From assembly GCA_019313725.1 (NCBI GenBank), contig JAFDAT010000215.1, positions 1 to 6,193 of the forward strand: a stretch of DNA of 6,193 nt, written 5' to 3'. Below the pieces are notes generated by a model that made no database searches, had not been told where the DNA came from, and was given only the letters and a program-made list of their open reading frames with translations. A program made the position numbers and the translations under genes. The DNA is from Deltaproteobacteria bacterium (GTDB lineage Bacteria > Desulfobacterota > Desulfobacteria > Desulfobacterales > B30-G6). Shown here one piece after another: positions 4,829 through 6,193 of the stretch (positions are counted from its first letter, which is position 1; each line of letters opens with the position of its first letter).

Positions 4829-6193
4829 TCATTTCACATGGTTATCCTGGTCCAACCCTGGTCCCTGCGCTGATCCCTGTTTGCGTTCATGAAACCAGTC
4901 TTCGATTTGAAGGTAGCCGCGAATTGCGCCGATAGCAGCCATGCGCAGTGGTTCGGGAGGCCAGGGGATGCTCTTGCGGTTGACAAAAGGGCATTCAGGC
5001 AAATCGCTCTGGCGTTCGAGCAGAAGATCTTTTAGTACGCAGGCGTTAAGGTGACTCATTGAGACACCATGTCCGATACATCCCAGACTGTACACAGCCC
5101 TTTTATCACCCAGGTAACCAAGAGAGGGTGTAAGATTTACCGTTACGGAAAAAGGTCCTCCCCACCGATGAGTGATTTTTACATCAGAAAGTGAGGGGAA
5201 AAGGTAGTGGATATGATTTTCCAGATGCTTCCACGCGGCTTCGTTACTATCAGCATCAAGAGAGTTGGCCCAGGTAAGACCTACTGGGCCTCCTCCCATT
5301 ACCAGGCGTTTATCAGGGGTAAGCCGGTAGTAGTGGATCAGGTTGCGGGCATCTTCGAGACCCTCAAAGCCGCCCCAGCCGATCGGTTCAAGCTGCCGTT
5401 CGGTAAGCTGATCAGTTGCGATCATATAAGTAAACGCGGGTATCTGCTTACGTTTGAGCCCCGGAAAAAGATGTGAATAAGCATTTGTCGCGAAAACAAT
5501 TTTATCAGCAGACACTCTCCCCCCGGGTGTTTTAATCTGGAAAACCGGCTTTGAAGTTATTTCCATAACAGGTGTATTTTCAAAAAACCTGACTCCCATA
5601 TTTAATGCGAGCTCTTTTTCCGCCCGAACCAGTTTGGCCGGATTGATCAGCACCATTCGCGGCTCCCACATGGCTCCCAGATAACGATCCGAATCTACAC
5701 GTTCGCGTACCTCTTCAGCGTTAAGCCAGGAGATGTCCTCAAAACCGAGGGAATTCATAAGTTCGACATCATGCTGAATGCGTTTGATATAGCCATCAGT
5801 GGTCGCGGCTCTTAAAAAGCCCGGCCGGATGCGGTCACAATCCAGGTTTTCCCGCTGAATGAGATCATCAAGGTAATCGACGGCTTTCATCATATACTTA
5901 TGCGCGTCGTTGAGAAACTGCTTTCCCCGCAGCATGGCCGTAACGCCGAATCCCAGACCGACAACTGTCATGGCGAATGATCCGTTACGGCCGCTTGCCC
6001 CAAAGCCAACGGTTTCAGCTTCCAGAACCGCTACCCGCAAAGATGGCTCAGCTCGTTTCAGTTCGTGTGCCGTTGCCACTCCCGTAAATCCACCGCCAAT
6101 AATAGCGATATCCACATTTACCTCTCCCTGCAGGGATGGTTCAGGCGAGTACGGGCCGTAGGTGTCCAGCCAGAGGGATAAGGGTGATTTCGG
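4829..6193 (-). CDS. FAD-dependent oxidoreductase, DAO family (PuuB/OrdL/D-amino acid oxidase-like), start outside window
   Basis: The minus-strand frame is open from the right edge to TGA at 4831-4829, giving 454 visible codons. A GTG at 6115 could be mistaken for the start, but the 26 codons before it read SLWLDTYGPYSPEP, the conserved N-terminal SLW region of this family, so the true start lies beyond the window. Visible features are the FAD dinucleotide motif VDIAIIGGGFTG (glycines about 33, 35 and 38), an acidic E58 at the end of beta 2 for the ribose, GASGRNGS (65-72), and the C-terminal flavin segment GCIGHGVSMSHL (from about 371), preceded by WGGPFSVT. Such enzymes oxidise amines or amino acids (gamma-glutamylputrescine, glycine, sarcosine or D-amino acids) with release of peroxide or electron transfer to a carrier. 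The substrate is not determinable. Nearby, on the same strand, are the SDR and a D-aminoacylase-like gene, which makes an amino acid or amine substrate reasonable. Confidence 0.88.
   Translation of the reverse strand, partial: PKSPLSLWLDTYGPYSPEPSLQGEVNVDIAIIGGGFTGVATAHELKRAEPSLRVAVLEAETVGFGASGRNGSFAMTVVGLGFGVTAMLRGKQFLNDAHKYMMKAVDYLDDLIQRENLDCDRIRPGFLRAATTDGYIKRIQHDVELMNSLGFEDISWLNAEEVRERVDSDRYLGAMWEPRMVLINPAKLVRAEKELALNMGVRFFENTPVMEITSKPVFQIKTPGGRVSADKIVFATNAYSHLFPGLKRKQIPAFTYMIATDQLTERQLEPIGWGGFEGLEDARNLIHYYRLTPDKRLVMGGGPVGLTWANSLDADSNEAAWKHLENHIHYLFPSLSDVKITHRWGGPFSVTVNLTPSLGYLGDKRAVYSLGCIGHGVSMSHLNACVLKDLLLERQSDLPECPFVNRKSIPWPPEPLRMAAIGAIRGYLQIEDWFHERKQGSAQGPGLDQDNHVK

Noticed and set aside
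4829..6115. FAD oxidoreductase starting at GTG 6115
   Set aside because: The frame stays open to the window edge and the upstream codons encode the conserved SLWLDTYGPY region, so the gene is longer.

Overview
This 6.2 kb window is a bacterial accessory region. It holds four substantial protein genes, two of them cut by the window edges, separated by spacers that each carry a copy of one intergenic repeat. In plus-strand order the layout is: the 5' part of an N-acyl-D-amino-acid deacylase-type amidohydrolase (minus, runs off the left edge); a 524-bp gene-poor spacer with repeat copy A, a small possible ORF and a near-consensus minus-strand promoter; a 760-aa peptidase U32-family protein (plus), probably an RlhA-like RNA hydroxylation factor; repeat copy B; a classical short-chain dehydrogenase/reductase (minus); repeat copy C; and an FAD-dependent oxidoreductase of the DAO/PuuB/OrdL type (minus) whose start lies beyond the right edge.

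The organism cannot be fixed from the sequence. Three genes have moderate GC (about 50-55% by eye), while the U32 gene is clearly AT-rich (about one third GC in a line counted by hand). Intergenic repeats built around GGTCCGACCCC remind me of those in Desulfobacterota genomes, but that is recollection, not a search result.

The three minus-strand genes could form a loose catabolic set: a deacylase for N-acyl-D-amino acids, a flavin amine or amino-acid oxidase, and an NADP-type SDR. That is inference from family membership and co-orientation. The U32 gene is the outsider in strand, base composition and function, and it lies between repeat copies A and B.

The most interesting material is non-coding. 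A roughly 100-bp element occurs three times in the same orientation. It ends in a short array of GACCCC-headed units of 13, 15 and 16 bp. The order of unit lengths is shared by copies A and C, but the unit bodies differ as a block between the copies. In all three places the array end faces the 3' end of a minus-strand reading frame.
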